Source: Bacteroidales bacterium (lineage in GTDB: Bacteria; Bacteroidota; Bacteroidia; Bacteroidales; UBA932). From it: a stretch of DNA of 64,000 nucleotides. The DNA is taken from NCBI GenBank assembly GCA_022648685.1, contig JALCMW010000001.1, positions 186,001 through 250,000 of the forward strand, given 5' to 3'. Below, piece after piece: positions 44,786-54,109 of this stretch (the first letter of the stretch is position 1; every line of letters begins with the position of its first letter). The notes below the pieces were generated by a model, which saw only the letters and a program-made list of their open reading frames with translations, made no database searches and was not told where the DNA came from. The translations under genes and the position numbers were made by a program.

Positions 44786-45727
44786 ATGGAAATGGAAAAG
44801 GAATATCCGCTGAATAACTGGAAAGATTACGAATTAATCGATTCCGGCAATTATGAGAAATTGGAACGTTTCGGTAAATATTACCTTGAACGTCCGGAAC
44901 CTAAAGCTTTATGGGACAAGACAATGACACAATCGGAATGGGATTCACTCATCCATACTCGCTTCAGGCAGGGAGCCGGATTCGGAAAATCAGGAAAAGA
45001 AGACAGCGGGACATGGGAAAGGATCAAAATGATGGACGACCAATGGTTCATACGCTACAACTGTACCGATGGCGGTCCGGATTTCTCATTGCGTCTGGGG
45101 CTTACGGCTTTCAAACACGTAGGGGTTTTCCCGGAGCAGGCTTCCAACTGGGAATATATTTACGGGAAGACGGCCGCCTTGGTATCGAAGGCAAAAGCCG
45201 AAAAGGCTCCGGTTCCTAAAATCCTCAATTTGTTTGCATACACAGGAGCCGCATCGCTGGCAGCAAAAGCTGCTGGAGCAGACGTGACCCACCTCGACTC
45301 CGTACGGCAAGTCATTACATGGGCAAGGGAAAATATGGAAAAAAGCCGTATGAACGGGATCCGCTGGGTAGTTGAAGATGCAATGAAATTCGTACGCCGT
45401 GAAGCAAAGCGGGGAAACAAATACCAAGGCATAATCCTGGATCCGCCGGCATACGGACATGGTCCTGACGGAGAGAAATGGAAACTTGATGAATGCCTGT
45501 TCGATATGATGAAATCCGTATCGGAAATCCTTGCTCCTTCGGATAGTTTCTTGGTTCTGAATCTGTATTCCAACGGATTCTCGGCAATGTTGGGGGAAAC
45601 CGTAGTAAAAGAAGCATTGAGGCTTCCCGACGCTGATTCCTATTCTTTATCTTCCGGAGAACTGGCATTGAGTGATCATTTCGGCAAAAATCTGCCTCTC
45701 AGCATTTTCGTCAGGCTCAGCCGCTGA
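44786..45727 (+). CDS. Class I SAM-dependent methyltransferase, RlmI/RlmK-like
   Basis: 313 aa. The SAM-binding domain has LNLFAYTGAASLAAKAAGA (motif I), HLDSVRQVITWARENME, and the motif IV ILDPPAYGHG. This DPPxF/Y version is found in the 23S rRNA cytosine/guanine methyltransferases RlmI and RlmK. The N-terminal 120 residues replace the PUA domain of RlmI with a short beta region. An rRNA base methylation is likely; the exact position is unknown. Monocistronic, ending in a bidirectional terminator. Confidence 0.85.
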   Translation: MEMEKEYPLNNWKDYELIDSGNYEKLERFGKYYLERPEPKALWDKTMTQSEWDSLIHTRFRQGAGFGKSGKEDSGTWERIKMMDDQWFIRYNCTDGGPDFSLRLGLTAFKHVGVFPEQASNWEYIYGKTAALVSKAKAEKAPVPKILNLFAYTGAASLAAKAAGADVTHLDSVRQVITWARENMEKSRMNGIRWVVEDAMKFVRREAKRGNKYQGIILDPPAYGHGPDGEKWKLDECLFDMMKSVSEILAPSDSFLVLNLYSNGFSAMLGETVVKEALRLPDADSYSLSSGELALSDHFGKNLPLSIFVRLSR

Positions 45728-45780
45728 ACGAACGGCAGGCTGCCCCGGGGGAACCAGCAATAAACCATCAATAATAAAGA

Positions 45781-45816
45781 GTGCGGCCTCAAGTTTACCC
45801 GACTTTGAGACCGCAC
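45781..45816. terminator. Bidirectional hairpin terminator
   Basis: GTGCGG (45781-45786) pairs with CCGCAC (45811-45816), and the inner CTCAA pairs with TTGAG. It lies between the convergent methyltransferase (stop 45727) and GT117 gene (stop 45852). T-rich stretches follow on both strands. Confidence 0.8.
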
Positions 45817-45851
45817 TTATCGATTTTATTTGGATACTTTTCCGGAGAAGC

Positions 45852-48800
45852 TTATTTACCGGCCGTCGAATCGGCGGCATCCGCTCCCGAAGAAGGTGTC
45901 TCCCCTGTCATTGTTTTAAAGATTGACAAAAGGGAATTCTGGATATTGTCACCCAAATCGGAATCACCATTGGTTTTCAGGACATCGGCCAGCATATATA
46001 TATATGTGGTAGTAGTCTGGAATTCGTCTTTCGCATAGCTATAGAAGCCCAGATAGAAAGAAGCGCCATTAAGAAGCTCGTTACCGAAATCCACGGCAAG
46101 TTTCCTTGCCTTTTCCTTCTGTCCCAGTTTATAGTAATCACTTATTATGTCAAGGACATAATAATCATTTGTAGTGAAACCGAGAGGAATCGTTTCATAA
46201 GGATAATCCTGATCCAGCATGACTTCCTGGCATTTGTCCAAAGCCTCAATGGCACGCCCAGGCTGATTGTGATCAATGAAAGACTGTGCAAAGTTTACAA
46301 ACAGACCCCTTACGGGCATGACCCCGACATGGGTATACATATTTTGATAGTCCACACAGTAATCGGTCCTTTTCAACGCATCCCAATGGAAATTCTTTGT
46401 CATCAGACGGTAAAGTTCATCCGGATCCGTAATGCCAGGATCATCCACTGTTATCTTGTTTTTGATAGGGACGAATTTATAAGAATAACCGTCATACATA
46501 AGATAATCCTTGATCCCTATATTGAGGTCTCCTCCCTGATTAAGCAAATTAAGCGGCCTGTCCCATTTGTAATTGGACAGCAAATCAAGCATGAACAATT
46601 CCGGCTTGCTTATATAATCCTTGTCCTTGGGGATATCGATTTCAATCTGATCCGGTATCTGATCCGCAAATTTGGCATCAAGTATTCCGTATTTTATGAC
46701 ATTGGCCTTGTTTACAGGGATTATGAGCTTCCTCGCCATTATGAAATTCACTTTCTTTCCGCTTGTAAGCGTGACCATCGCCTGGGGCGATTTGAAAACA
46801 TACATCACATCGGAAAGACGTACGGGCTTATTTTCAATATCATTTATTATGACATATTCGTTAGTCCCGTACAGATACTGCTCCAGACCTACCGTTATAG
46901 GAAGAGGAGCTGATTTATTGCACGCATATTTCATCTGGTCGATATACCAGTCGGTACCCAGAAGAGAAGTATTGCATATCCTGACATCAGTACGGAAGCC
47001 CTCCACTTCCTGAGTGTACCAGAGAGGGAAAGTATCATTGTCTCCGTGGGTTACCAGTATACCGTCAGGGCCGACCGAATCAAGATAATTCCTGGCCATT
47101 TCCACGGAAGTGTATCTGTTGCTCCTGTCATGGTCATCCCAGTTCTCTTCGGCCATCAGAGCAGGAACGCAAAGGCAGGCGACAGTCACGACAGCAGCCG
47201 TGGCTATCTGGTATTTGCCTTTTAAGGCATCCTTTATCCACGTATATACAGCTGCGACGGCAAGACCTATCCACATGGCAAACGCATAGAACGAACCGGC
47301 ATAGGCATAATCCCGTTCCCGCACCTGATAAGGAGGCTGGTTAAGGTATAGAACTATTGCAATGCCTGTCATGAAAAACAACAGGAAAATCAGCCAGCAG
47401 CCTCTTTTGTCTTTGTCGAACTGAAAAACAAGACCCAGAATACCAAGCAGCAGAGGCAGCAGGAAATAATGGTTCTTTCCCTTGTTATTCTTAAGGCTCG
47501 CGGGAGCATTCGACTGGTCCCCAAGCCTAAGATTGTCAAGGAACTTTATGCCGCTCTCCCAATTGCCGTGGAACATATCCCCCGGCGAAGGACTGTGTAT
47601 GTCATTCTGGCGGCCGGCGAAATTCCACATGAAATAACGCCAATACATCCAATTCAATTGATAATCGAAGAAGAAAGCAAGGTTTTGTCCGACAGTGGGC
47701 TTCTTGTCATCGGCGCCTTCTACGGTTATGCCTTTGCCTTTCATGTAAGATTTGTAGAAATCGACATATCTCGGATCTGAAGACGCCCACATGCGCGGGA
47801 ACAGCATTTTGCCGGAAGAACGGTATTTCGCATCCGCAGGACCGTCCACATGTTTGTATTTGCCATCGACCGGAGTCCAGTATTTCTTGGTTACCAGATC
47901 ATACGGCGCTCCGAAATATTGGCCGTAGACTATCGGATGGCTGCCGTATTGTTCACGACTCAGATATCTGACCAATGTGAACGGATTGTCAGGCTGATAT
48001 TCGTTTGTAGGAGTCTTTACGGAAGAACGTATGATTTCGATGCTGAATATCGAAAAACCTATCACTATCATCGTAAAGCAAAGCAATGTGGTATTCAGGA
48101 AAGCCTTTTCCGTCTTCAACGTCCTGAACAGACCCCAGAAACAGGCTGCAATAAGAGCTATCAGGAAGAACGCCGCACCGACATTGTAATGGAATCCGAG
48201 CACGTTGACAAAGAACAAATCCACATAAGCGGCTATCTTCGGAAGATAAGGAATAACCACAAACAGTATCAGTGCCAGGACTATGCAGGAAACAATAAAG
48301 ATCCATACATATTCCCAGAAAGTATAATGTCCGTTTTCGCGTCTCTTGTAATAATACAGGAAAACGATGGCAGGAATCGTAAGAAGGTTCAGAAGATGCA
48401 CGCCGATGGACAGCCCCATAAGGAATGCTATCAGTATGATCCATCTGTTGGCATATTTCCTGTCCGCCTCTTCATACCATTTGGTCATGGCCCAGAAAAC
48501 CATCGACGTGAACAACGAAGACATTCCGTAAACTTCACCTTCGACTGCCGAGAACCAGAAAGTATCGGAAAAACAATAGGCAAGGGCACCTACAGCTGCG
48601 CTGCCGTAAATGACCAGCGATTCAGACAGAGTATAATTGCCGTCCTTGTCATGCTTTACTATCCTTTTCACAAGAAAAACGATAGTAAGATAAAGAAAGA
48701 ATATCGTCAGAGCAGAGCACAGGGCGCTCATGGAATTAACCATTACTGCAGCATGCATGTTGTCTCCGAACATTGTAAAAAATCTGGCTATCAATTGGAA

Positions 48801-48974
48801 AACAGGATTTCCGGGAGGATGTCCGACTTCCAGTTTGTATGACGATGCTATGAATTCCCCGCAATCCCAGAAAGATGCTGTAGGTTCGATCGTCGAAAGG
48901 TAAGTGAAAGCAGAAACCGCAAATACAACTCCGGCTATGATCCTGTTCCACAGATTGAATTTCTTCTTGTCCAT
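45852..48974 (-). CDS. DUF2723/GT117-family membrane protein (POMT-like glycosyltransferase)
   Basis: 1040 aa. About a dozen transmembrane helices fill residues 10-300 and 520-620. The N-terminal loop has TASFWDCGEFIASS and VGHPPGNPVF, the hallmark DUF2723 motif with acidic residues in the first external loop, as in GT-C glycosyltransferases such as protein O-mannosyltransferase. A large soluble C-terminal part (about 620-1040) follows, with helical repeat-like segments near the end (AIEALDKCQEVM). It probably uses a lipid-linked sugar donor at the inner membrane, perhaps for Bacteroidota protein O-glycosylation. Donor and acceptor are unknown. Confidence 0.88.
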   Translation of the reverse strand: MDKKKFNLWNRIIAGVVFAVSAFTYLSTIEPTASFWDCGEFIASSYKLEVGHPPGNPVFQLIARFFTMFGDNMHAAVMVNSMSALCSALTIFFLYLTIVFLVKRIVKHDKDGNYTLSESLVIYGSAAVGALAYCFSDTFWFSAVEGEVYGMSSLFTSMVFWAMTKWYEEADRKYANRWIILIAFLMGLSIGVHLLNLLTIPAIVFLYYYKRRENGHYTFWEYVWIFIVSCIVLALILFVVIPYLPKIAAYVDLFFVNVLGFHYNVGAAFFLIALIAACFWGLFRTLKTEKAFLNTTLLCFTMIVIGFSIFSIEIIRSSVKTPTNEYQPDNPFTLVRYLSREQYGSHPIVYGQYFGAPYDLVTKKYWTPVDGKYKHVDGPADAKYRSSGKMLFPRMWASSDPRYVDFYKSYMKGKGITVEGADDKKPTVGQNLAFFFDYQLNWMYWRYFMWNFAGRQNDIHSPSPGDMFHGNWESGIKFLDNLRLGDQSNAPASLKNNKGKNHYFLLPLLLGILGLVFQFDKDKRGCWLIFLLFFMTGIAIVLYLNQPPYQVRERDYAYAGSFYAFAMWIGLAVAAVYTWIKDALKGKYQIATAAVVTVACLCVPALMAEENWDDHDRSNRYTSVEMARNYLDSVGPDGILVTHGDNDTFPLWYTQEVEGFRTDVRICNTSLLGTDWYIDQMKYACNKSAPLPITVGLEQYLYGTNEYVIINDIENKPVRLSDVMYVFKSPQAMVTLTSGKKVNFIMARKLIIPVNKANVIKYGILDAKFADQIPDQIEIDIPKDKDYISKPELFMLDLLSNYKWDRPLNLLNQGGDLNIGIKDYLMYDGYSYKFVPIKNKITVDDPGITDPDELYRLMTKNFHWDALKRTDYCVDYQNMYTHVGVMPVRGLFVNFAQSFIDHNQPGRAIEALDKCQEVMLDQDYPYETIPLGFTTNDYYVLDIISDYYKLGQKEKARKLAVDFGNELLNGASFYLGFYSYAKDEFQTTTTYIYMLADVLKTNGDSDLGDNIQNSLLSIFKTMTGETPSSGADAADSTAGK

Positions 48975-49018
48975 TTTTTTACGTTTCCAACAAGTGACAA
49001 ATATACGAATTGATTCGT

Positions 49019-49026
49019 TATCTTTG
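49019..49026 (+). promoter_or_regulatory. -7 promoter element of the SUI1-DUF4271-hemD-rnpA-yidD cluster
   Basis: TATCTTTG matches TAnnTTTG. The first ATG is only 17 bases downstream, so the mRNA leader would be about 10 bases. Confidence 0.55.
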
Positions 49027-49043
49027 CAAAAATCAGACTAGTT

Positions 49044-49388
49044 ATGAACGGAAACGACTGGAAAAAGAGGCTGGGCACGGTTTATTCGACAGATGCAAAT
49101 TTTCAATATGCACAGAAACTGACGGATGCCGTGGAAACCCCGGAACCTGGAAAACAGCGTCTTACAGTCTCTTTGGACAAGAGGAACAGGGGCGGCAAGA
49201 AGGTCACTCTTGTAAGCGGGTTCTCAGGAAAAAAAGAAGACCTTGATATTCTGGGAAGAACGCTTAAAGTCAAATGCGGAGTCGGAGGCACAGTAAAAGA
49301 CGGGGAAATCACAATCCAGGGGGATTTCAGGGACAAAGTCACCGCCATACTACAGGAAATGGGTTATAAAGCTAAGAGAGGAAACTGA
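49044..49388 (+). CDS. SUI1/eIF1-like translation factor (YciH family)
   Basis: 114 aa. The C-terminal 70 residues form the SUI1 domain: KRNRGGKKVTLVSGF, LKVKCGVGGTVKDGEITIQGD and the end VTAILQEMGYKAK are family landmarks. YciH-type proteins resemble eukaryotic eIF1 and affect start-codon selection fidelity; in bacteria they are not essential. The first gene of a plus-strand cluster, 3 bases before the DUF4271 gene. Confidence 0.92.
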   Translation: MNGNDWKKRLGTVYSTDANFQYAQKLTDAVETPEPGKQRLTVSLDKRNRGGKKVTLVSGFSGKKEDLDILGRTLKVKCGVGGTVKDGEITIQGDFRDKVTAILQEMGYKAKRGN

Positions 49389-49391
49389 AAC

Positions 49392-50192
49392 ATGCCGGAC
49401 GTCATCGGAACATATCCTCTGGCGAACCCCGATTCGACAGGGCCATACATGGGAATAAAAGATACGGTAACCATACTTCCGGCTGCAAGAGCCTTCGCAA
49501 GCGGTTCGCTGACTTTATCCGAAATTCCTTCATATACGGTTTATCAGGGAAATAATACCCGGACATCCGATATGACAGACATGACTCTCGAATTCTTTTC
49601 CGTCATTTTATTCTTGTTCATCTTTAAAAATTTCAGGAACATCTTTCCGAATCTTGTCGTATGTCTGGGAAGATGGAAAGGGAATCTTGACATTGAAGAA
49701 AACATCAAACTTTCAAGGGACAGAAACATAACTGCATTGTTTTTTATCCTTCCATTCGCCGTCCTGGCCGGAAAGTACGAATTATATTCGCCGCATTTCA
49801 TGTCTCTTGTCCCCGAAGGCTGGAACACAATTGCGATAACGGGAATTTTCATATTGTATATCATTTTCAGAAATTTCCTGCATTGGCAATTCCGTCCGGG
49901 GAAATCGGATCCGGCGCCATATAATGCAGCCAGGCAGGCGGGGGCGAATTATTTTATACTTGCATTGATTGCAATTCTTGCGGCGACCGGGATTCTTTCG
50001 ATTTTCAGGGTCGGCGGCACTTTGGCAAGAGAGGCGATTCTCTACATTCTGGCAGGCTTTTATGCCTTGTTCCTATTCCGCAAAAGTCAAATTTTAACAT
50101 CTTCTTGCAATCCTTTCGTAACATTTTTGTACCTTTGTGCCCTTGAAATTTTTCCAACAGGAATTTTGATAGCAACGGATATATTATTATAA
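49392..50192 (+). CDS. DUF4271-type integral membrane protein
   Basis: 266 aa with seven or so hydrophobic helices from about residue 65 to the end; the first 60 residues are soluble. Proteins of this kind (DUF4271) are found in Bacteroidota directly before uroporphyrinogen-III synthase, as here (hemD starts 5 bases later). No function is known to me. The neighbourhood offers heme synthesis and membrane-protein insertion as themes, but nothing in the protein shows a role in either. Confidence 0.75.
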   Translation: MPDVIGTYPLANPDSTGPYMGIKDTVTILPAARAFASGSLTLSEIPSYTVYQGNNTRTSDMTDMTLEFFSVILFLFIFKNFRNIFPNLVVCLGRWKGNLDIEENIKLSRDRNITALFFILPFAVLAGKYELYSPHFMSLVPEGWNTIAITGIFILYIIFRNFLHWQFRPGKSDPAPYNAARQAGANYFILALIAILAATGILSIFRVGGTLAREAILYILAGFYALFLFRKSQILTSSCNPFVTFLYLCALEIFPTGILIATDILL

Positions 50193-50197
50193 GCGAA

Positions 50198-50944
50198 ATG
50201 GCCATAAAAAATATATTGATTTCACAAAAATCACCGCTGAATCCGGCACCTTACACGGCTTTGACTGAGAAGTACGGCGTCAACATTTCCTTTCATCAGT
50301 TTTTTCTCATAGAACCTCTGACTTCAAGAGAGTTCAGAGCCCAAAGGATCAATCCTTCGGATTTTTCAGCGATAGTATTTTCATCGCGTCACGCTATTGA
50401 CGCATTCTTCCGCCTTTGCGAAGAACTTAGGGTAAAGATCCCTGAAACAATGAAGTATTTCTGCACGACGGAAGCTGTCGCAATGTATCTTCAAAAACAT
50501 ATAGTTTATCGCAAACGCAAAATATTTTTCGGGAAAGGTACGCCGGAATCGGTAATGGATGCAATAGGAACCAAACACAAAGATGAAAAGTTCCTTATCA
50601 CAATGTCATCGGAAACCGCCAACAGCGAAAGGATTACAAAGTTGTTCGATAAAAACGGACTGGACTACGCATCAGGGGTATTCATCAAGCCGGTATCACA
50701 AGATATAAAAAGCCTGAGCCTCGAATCATATGATATGGTGGTTTTTTACAATCCCAACGATGTAAAATCACTTTTCGAAAATTTTCCGGATTTCAGCCAG
50801 GGAAGAATAAAATTCATATCTTACGGGAAATCGATCGTAAAAGCTATGAAAGAAGCTGGTTTGGAAACGGAAATAGAGGCCCCGACGCCGGAATGCCCTT
50901 CAGTAGCCAGCGCATTGAAGCTGTATCTGGAGACTCATAAATAG
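50198..50944 (+). CDS. hemD: Uroporphyrinogen-III synthase
   Basis: 248 aa. It has the bilobed HemD layout with the motif AIVFSSRHAIDAFF in the first lobe and DMVVFYNPNDVKSLFENF in the second, then ISYGKSIVKAMKEAGL and a C-terminal TPECPSVASALKLYL. It closes hydroxymethylbilane to uroporphyrinogen III. The sequence family is poorly conserved, so the name rests on these motifs and the Bacteroidota order DUF4271-hemD-rnpA-yidD. The stop abuts the rnpA ATG. Confidence 0.87.
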   Translation: MAIKNILISQKSPLNPAPYTALTEKYGVNISFHQFFLIEPLTSREFRAQRINPSDFSAIVFSSRHAIDAFFRLCEELRVKIPETMKYFCTTEAVAMYLQKHIVYRKRKIFFGKGTPESVMDAIGTKHKDEKFLITMSSETANSERITKLFDKNGLDYASGVFIKPVSQDIKSLSLESYDMVVFYNPNDVKSLFENFPDFSQGRIKFISYGKSIVKAMKEAGLETEIEAPTPECPSVASALKLYLETHK

Positions 50945-51325
50945 ATGAACGGACCCGATACAAACAACAAATTCTCCAAAGAAGAAAGGCTGTCCGGAAA
51001 AAGCGCGATTTCCAATCTGATCAAGAAAGGCAAATTCGGTTGCATTCCCGGATTCAAATATTGTTATCTGAAAGAAACCGGAAATACAAATAACCGGATA
51101 CTCGTCAGCGTACCGAAAAGGTTTTTCAAAAGAGCTGTAAAAAGGAATCTTCTTAAACGAAGAATCCGTGAAAGCTACCGTATGCAAAAAGGAAAATTGG
51201 CTTCCGGAAACGGAAATGACATCATGTTTCTCTACAATTCTTCCGAGATACAGGACTTCGAATCCGTTTATGCTTCAGTAGGCCGAATTCTTGATATAAT
51301 AAGCGATGCCGGCAATGAAAAATAA
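50945..51325 (+). CDS. rnpA: Ribonuclease P protein component
   Basis: 126 aa, basic. The N-terminal [19 protein letters not shown] and the RNA-binding signature [16 protein letters not shown] (RNR motif) are plain. It assists the catalytic RNA in maturing tRNA 5' ends. The usual rpmH partner is not adjacent. It starts immediately after the hemD stop and overlaps yidD by 20 bases. Confidence 0.95.
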   Translation: MNGPDTNNKFSKEERLSGKSAISNLIKKGKFGCIPGFKYCYLKETGNTNNRILVSVPKRFFKRAVKRNLLKRRIRESYRMQKGKLASGNGNDIMFLYNSSEIQDFESVYASVGRILDIISDAGNEK

Positions 51326-51548
51326 AATACGGGGGATTCTTGTTTTCCCCCTTATCCTGCTGATAAAGTTTTACCGGCATTTCATATCCCCGTATACTCC
51401 TTCAAGTTGCAGGTTCATCCCAACTTGTTCACAATATGCAATAGAAGCCCTGCGGAAATACGGACCCGTCAAAGGTCTTTACCTGGCCGTAAAAAGGCTG
51501 CTTCGCTGCAACCCGTGGGGAGGAAGCGGATACGATCCTGTTCCGTAA
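51306..51548 (+). CDS. yidD: Membrane protein insertion efficiency factor YidD
   Basis: 80 aa from the first ATG; MKNKIRG at 51315 is also possible. The family signature [16 protein letters not shown] with its Cys pair and the end [24 protein letters not shown] are complete. A small amphipathic inner-membrane protein that aids YidC/Sec insertion, overlapping rnpA as is typical. Confidence 0.95.
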   Translation: MPAMKNKIRGILVFPLILLIKFYRHFISPYTPSSCRFIPTCSQYAIEALRKYGPVKGLYLAVKRLLRCNPWGGSGYDPVP

Positions 51549-51557
51549 CACAAAATA

Positions 51558-52292
51558 ATGCCGATTATGCCTAAAAAGGAAAATATCCATCAATTGTTCG
51601 ACAGCATATCGCCGGAATACGACAGATTGAACCATATCCTGTCCATGGATATAGACAAAATATGGAGAAAAAAAGCCGTACGGAAGATCATCTCCGGGAA
51701 CAACGGGGAATCTGAAACCGCAGGACAGCCTCTGCATATCCTGGATGTAGCCTGCGGTACGGGAGATTTCTCGATCGCGATTGCCGGACAAATGCCGGAA
51801 GGAAGCCATGTCACCGGAATAGATCTTTCCGAAGGCATGCTCGCAATAATGGACGGGAAAATAAGGAAAGCCGGCATGCAGGATCAAATTTCATGGATGC
51901 AGGGAGATTGCGAAGCTCTTCCTTTTGACGACTGCACTTTCGACAGGGTAAGCGTTGCCTTCGGAGTCCGCAATTTTGAAAACAGGGAAAAAGGATTGAA
52001 AGAAATGCTGCGTATTCTCAAACCGGAAGGCAGATTGGTGATACTGGAACTTTCGGTTCCGTCCAACCGTATTTTAAGATGGCTTTTCAACTTGTATTTC
52101 CTGAATATACTTCCTCTTGTCGGCGGCAAGGTTTCGGGGGACAAAGCCGCTTACAAATATCTTCCTGCTTCTGTATTGAACTTCCCCGATAAGAAATCTT
52201 TCATGAAGACCCTGACGGACTGCGGATACAGGGAAGTAAGCCACAAAGCCTTTTCCATGGGCATATGCAGGATGTACACAGGTGAGAAATAA
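51558..52292 (+). CDS. ubiE: Demethylmenaquinone methyltransferase (UbiE/MenG)
   Basis: 244 aa. N-terminal FDSISPEYDRLNHILSMD is the UbiE signature; SAM motif I is ILDVACGTGDFSIAIA; the second signature is RVSVAFGVRNFENREKGL. It makes menaquinone from demethylmenaquinone, the step after MenA, which lies next door on the opposite strand. M4 is an alternative start. In Bacteroidota the quinone is menaquinone, so the MenG reading is the relevant one. Confidence 0.95.
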   Translation: MPIMPKKENIHQLFDSISPEYDRLNHILSMDIDKIWRKKAVRKIISGNNGESETAGQPLHILDVACGTGDFSIAIAGQMPEGSHVTGIDLSEGMLAIMDGKIRKAGMQDQISWMQGDCEALPFDDCTFDRVSVAFGVRNFENREKGLKEMLRILKPEGRLVILELSVPSNRILRWLFNLYFLNILPLVGGKVSGDKAAYKYLPASVLNFPDKKSFMKTLTDCGYREVSHKAFSMGICRMYTGEK

Positions 52293-52315
52293 CAATTCCG
52301 GAAACACGAGAATTG

Positions 52316-53227
52316 TTATCTGAAAAGATAAATCAAGAATCCGAGACCGAACAATAAGGAAAACAGAAAAGAAGACATTACCAGAAGAGGAAGCATCGGA
52401 TCAAGTTCCCTGCCGCTACGTGTCCATATTCCATGCAAGTGTTTGACAAACAACGGCAATACAAGGATGAAGAGATAATGCCAAGGATCAGGATATCTGA
52501 AAAGACAATACACGACAGCGCAAATCCAGCCGGCGGCAATCAAAACGGTCTGATATATCCTTGCATTTCTGATGCCCAATTTCAAAGCGACTGTCACTCT
52601 TGTAGCTTCATCTGTTTTCATATCCCTTATGTTATTCACGTTAAGCACTCCCACGCTGAACAAGCCGATAGCCGACGCCGGCAAAAGAAGGAACCAGCCG
52701 CTTAGCGTATGTGCAGCAACGAAATAAGCGCCGAGCACGGCGACTATCCCGAAAAAAGTGAAAACGTATATATCTCCAAGCCCCCGGTAGCCATACGGGT
52801 TCTTTCCCAAGGTATAGCGCATTGCGGCATTTATCGCGGCGGCTCCAAGAAGGATCAGGCAAAGCGACTCCAGACTGAAAAAAGTACCGAAGGAAAACCT
52901 GATCATCAACAAACCGGAAACAGCGCTGACAATAACAAAAATCAGGATAAGCCTTTTCATGTCCCCGATGGAAAGAGCTCCGCTGTTCAAGCCGTATTCC
53001 GGACCCTGACGGTCTGAAGTATCAGTCCCGTTCTGCACATCACCCAATTCATTGGAAAGATTTGAGAGTATCTGCAGGCTTACGGTGGTAATTAATATGA
53101 ACACCACAGTCAGAATACGGATATGGTAATCGGAAGCCGCAAGAGCTATTCCTAAAATGACTCCGCTCAAAGACAGGGGAAGCGTCCTGAGACGCATGGA
53201 TCTTACACTATATTTCAGTTTATTCAT
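52316..53227 (-). CDS. menA: 1,4-dihydroxy-2-naphthoate polyprenyltransferase
   Basis: 303 aa; UbiA superfamily integral membrane enzyme. The two Asp motifs are NLSNELGDVQNGTD and NNIRDMKTDEA, in front of helices 2-3 and 6-7. It joins the polyprenyl chain to 1,4-dihydroxy-2-naphthoate. It converges with ubiE, whose product acts next. The start MNKLKYSVRSMRLRTLPLS at 53227 is the usual MenA beginning; the frame is open four codons further. Confidence 0.92.
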   Translation of the reverse strand: MNKLKYSVRSMRLRTLPLSLSGVILGIALAASDYHIRILTVVFILITTVSLQILSNLSNELGDVQNGTDTSDRQGPEYGLNSGALSIGDMKRLILIFVIVSAVSGLLMIRFSFGTFFSLESLCLILLGAAAINAAMRYTLGKNPYGYRGLGDIYVFTFFGIVAVLGAYFVAAHTLSGWFLLLPASAIGLFSVGVLNVNNIRDMKTDEATRVTVALKLGIRNARIYQTVLIAAGWICAVVYCLFRYPDPWHYLFILVLPLFVKHLHGIWTRSGRELDPMLPLLVMSSFLFSLLFGLGFLIYLFR

Positions 53228-53278
53228 ATTAAAAAACATTCAATTATTTTTCACCGGCAATGGCTTGGAATAGGAAAA

Positions 53279-54106
53279 TTACCATCGCTTGGGAAACAGG
53301 ACCTTGCAATTCAATTCGATAAACCTGGCAACCGCCCTCAACAAGCCGAAATTTCGCATATCATAAAGAAAGACTTGTTTGAAAGGCAGACCCTTCGGAC
53401 TCATTACAGCCTTGTACCGGCAAGCAACGGAATATTTCGGATTCCTCCACACAGGAAGCGCCCTATGCCGTTCGCAACAGGCCAGAATCCCCGGGGCTAT
53501 TACTCTGGAAACATCAGACTTGACAGCCCTGATCCCGTAATCATAATCCCACAAATACTGCTGGTACCGGTCATCGACCGATCCCAAAACGCTGAATACA
53601 GACTTCGGAATCAATACAAGATTCCCATCCATAATGCTGCAAGGCGTCGGGATAACAGGGTCCGGCTCGATAAGTTTGCCATAGCGTGTACGTCCGCCGT
53701 AAATCAGTTTCCCGTTCCCGTCTGTTACGGACCCTGCGACTATCGCCCGGTCTTTCAAAAAAGCGGAATTGTAAAGAAGGACTGAAAAAGCATTTTCGGA
53801 AAGTTCCAGGTCATAATCCAGCCACAGGTAGAAATCGAAATCTTCCTTTGCCGCTTCTTCCCATACCGTCCTCAATCCCCCGCACCAATATTTGTCACCG
53901 TCTGTCCTTATTATTACGACTTGGGGGAATCGCTCCTGGACATCGGCATATAAGCCGTCAGTACTGCCGTCGTCATTCAAATAAAACACAAACGAATATT
54001 TTCCATCGGCAGACAAGGCATCGATCTGGCGAAAACATTCGGACAGGAAAGAAAGCGTTTTTTCTTTTCTGTGATGGACTGTCATTAACAAAGCGACCGA
54101 TAACAT
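53279..54106 (-). CDS. Glycosyltransferase family 2 protein
   Basis: 275 aa. N-terminal LLMTVHHRKEKTLSFL, then YLNDDGSTDGL, and the metal-binding LWLDYDLEL (in the DxD position) are the GT-A features; the central part IPTPCSIMDGNLVLIPKS resembles rhamnosyl- or galactofuranosyl-type GT2. It is a cytoplasmic enzyme for a surface polysaccharide or glycolipid, but no polysaccharide cluster surrounds it. It sits alone, 3 bases after the lepA stop. Confidence 0.88.
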   Translation of the reverse strand: MLSVALLMTVHHRKEKTLSFLSECFRQIDALSADGKYSFVFYLNDDGSTDGLYADVQERFPQVVIIRTDGDKYWCGGLRTVWEEAAKEDFDFYLWLDYDLELSENAFSVLLYNSAFLKDRAIVAGSVTDGNGKLIYGGRTRYGKLIEPDPVIPTPCSIMDGNLVLIPKSVFSVLGSVDDRYQQYLWDYDYGIRAVKSDVSRVIAPGILACCERHRALPVWRNPKYSVACRYKAVMSPKGLPFKQVFLYDMRNFGLLRAVARFIELNCKVLFPKRW

Positions 54107-54109
54107 ATT

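Noticed and set aside
47850..48842. 330-codon plus-strand ORF
   Set aside because: Antisense to the GT117 membrane protein. Its composition (many His, Arg and Tyr) is typical of a reverse-frame shadow.
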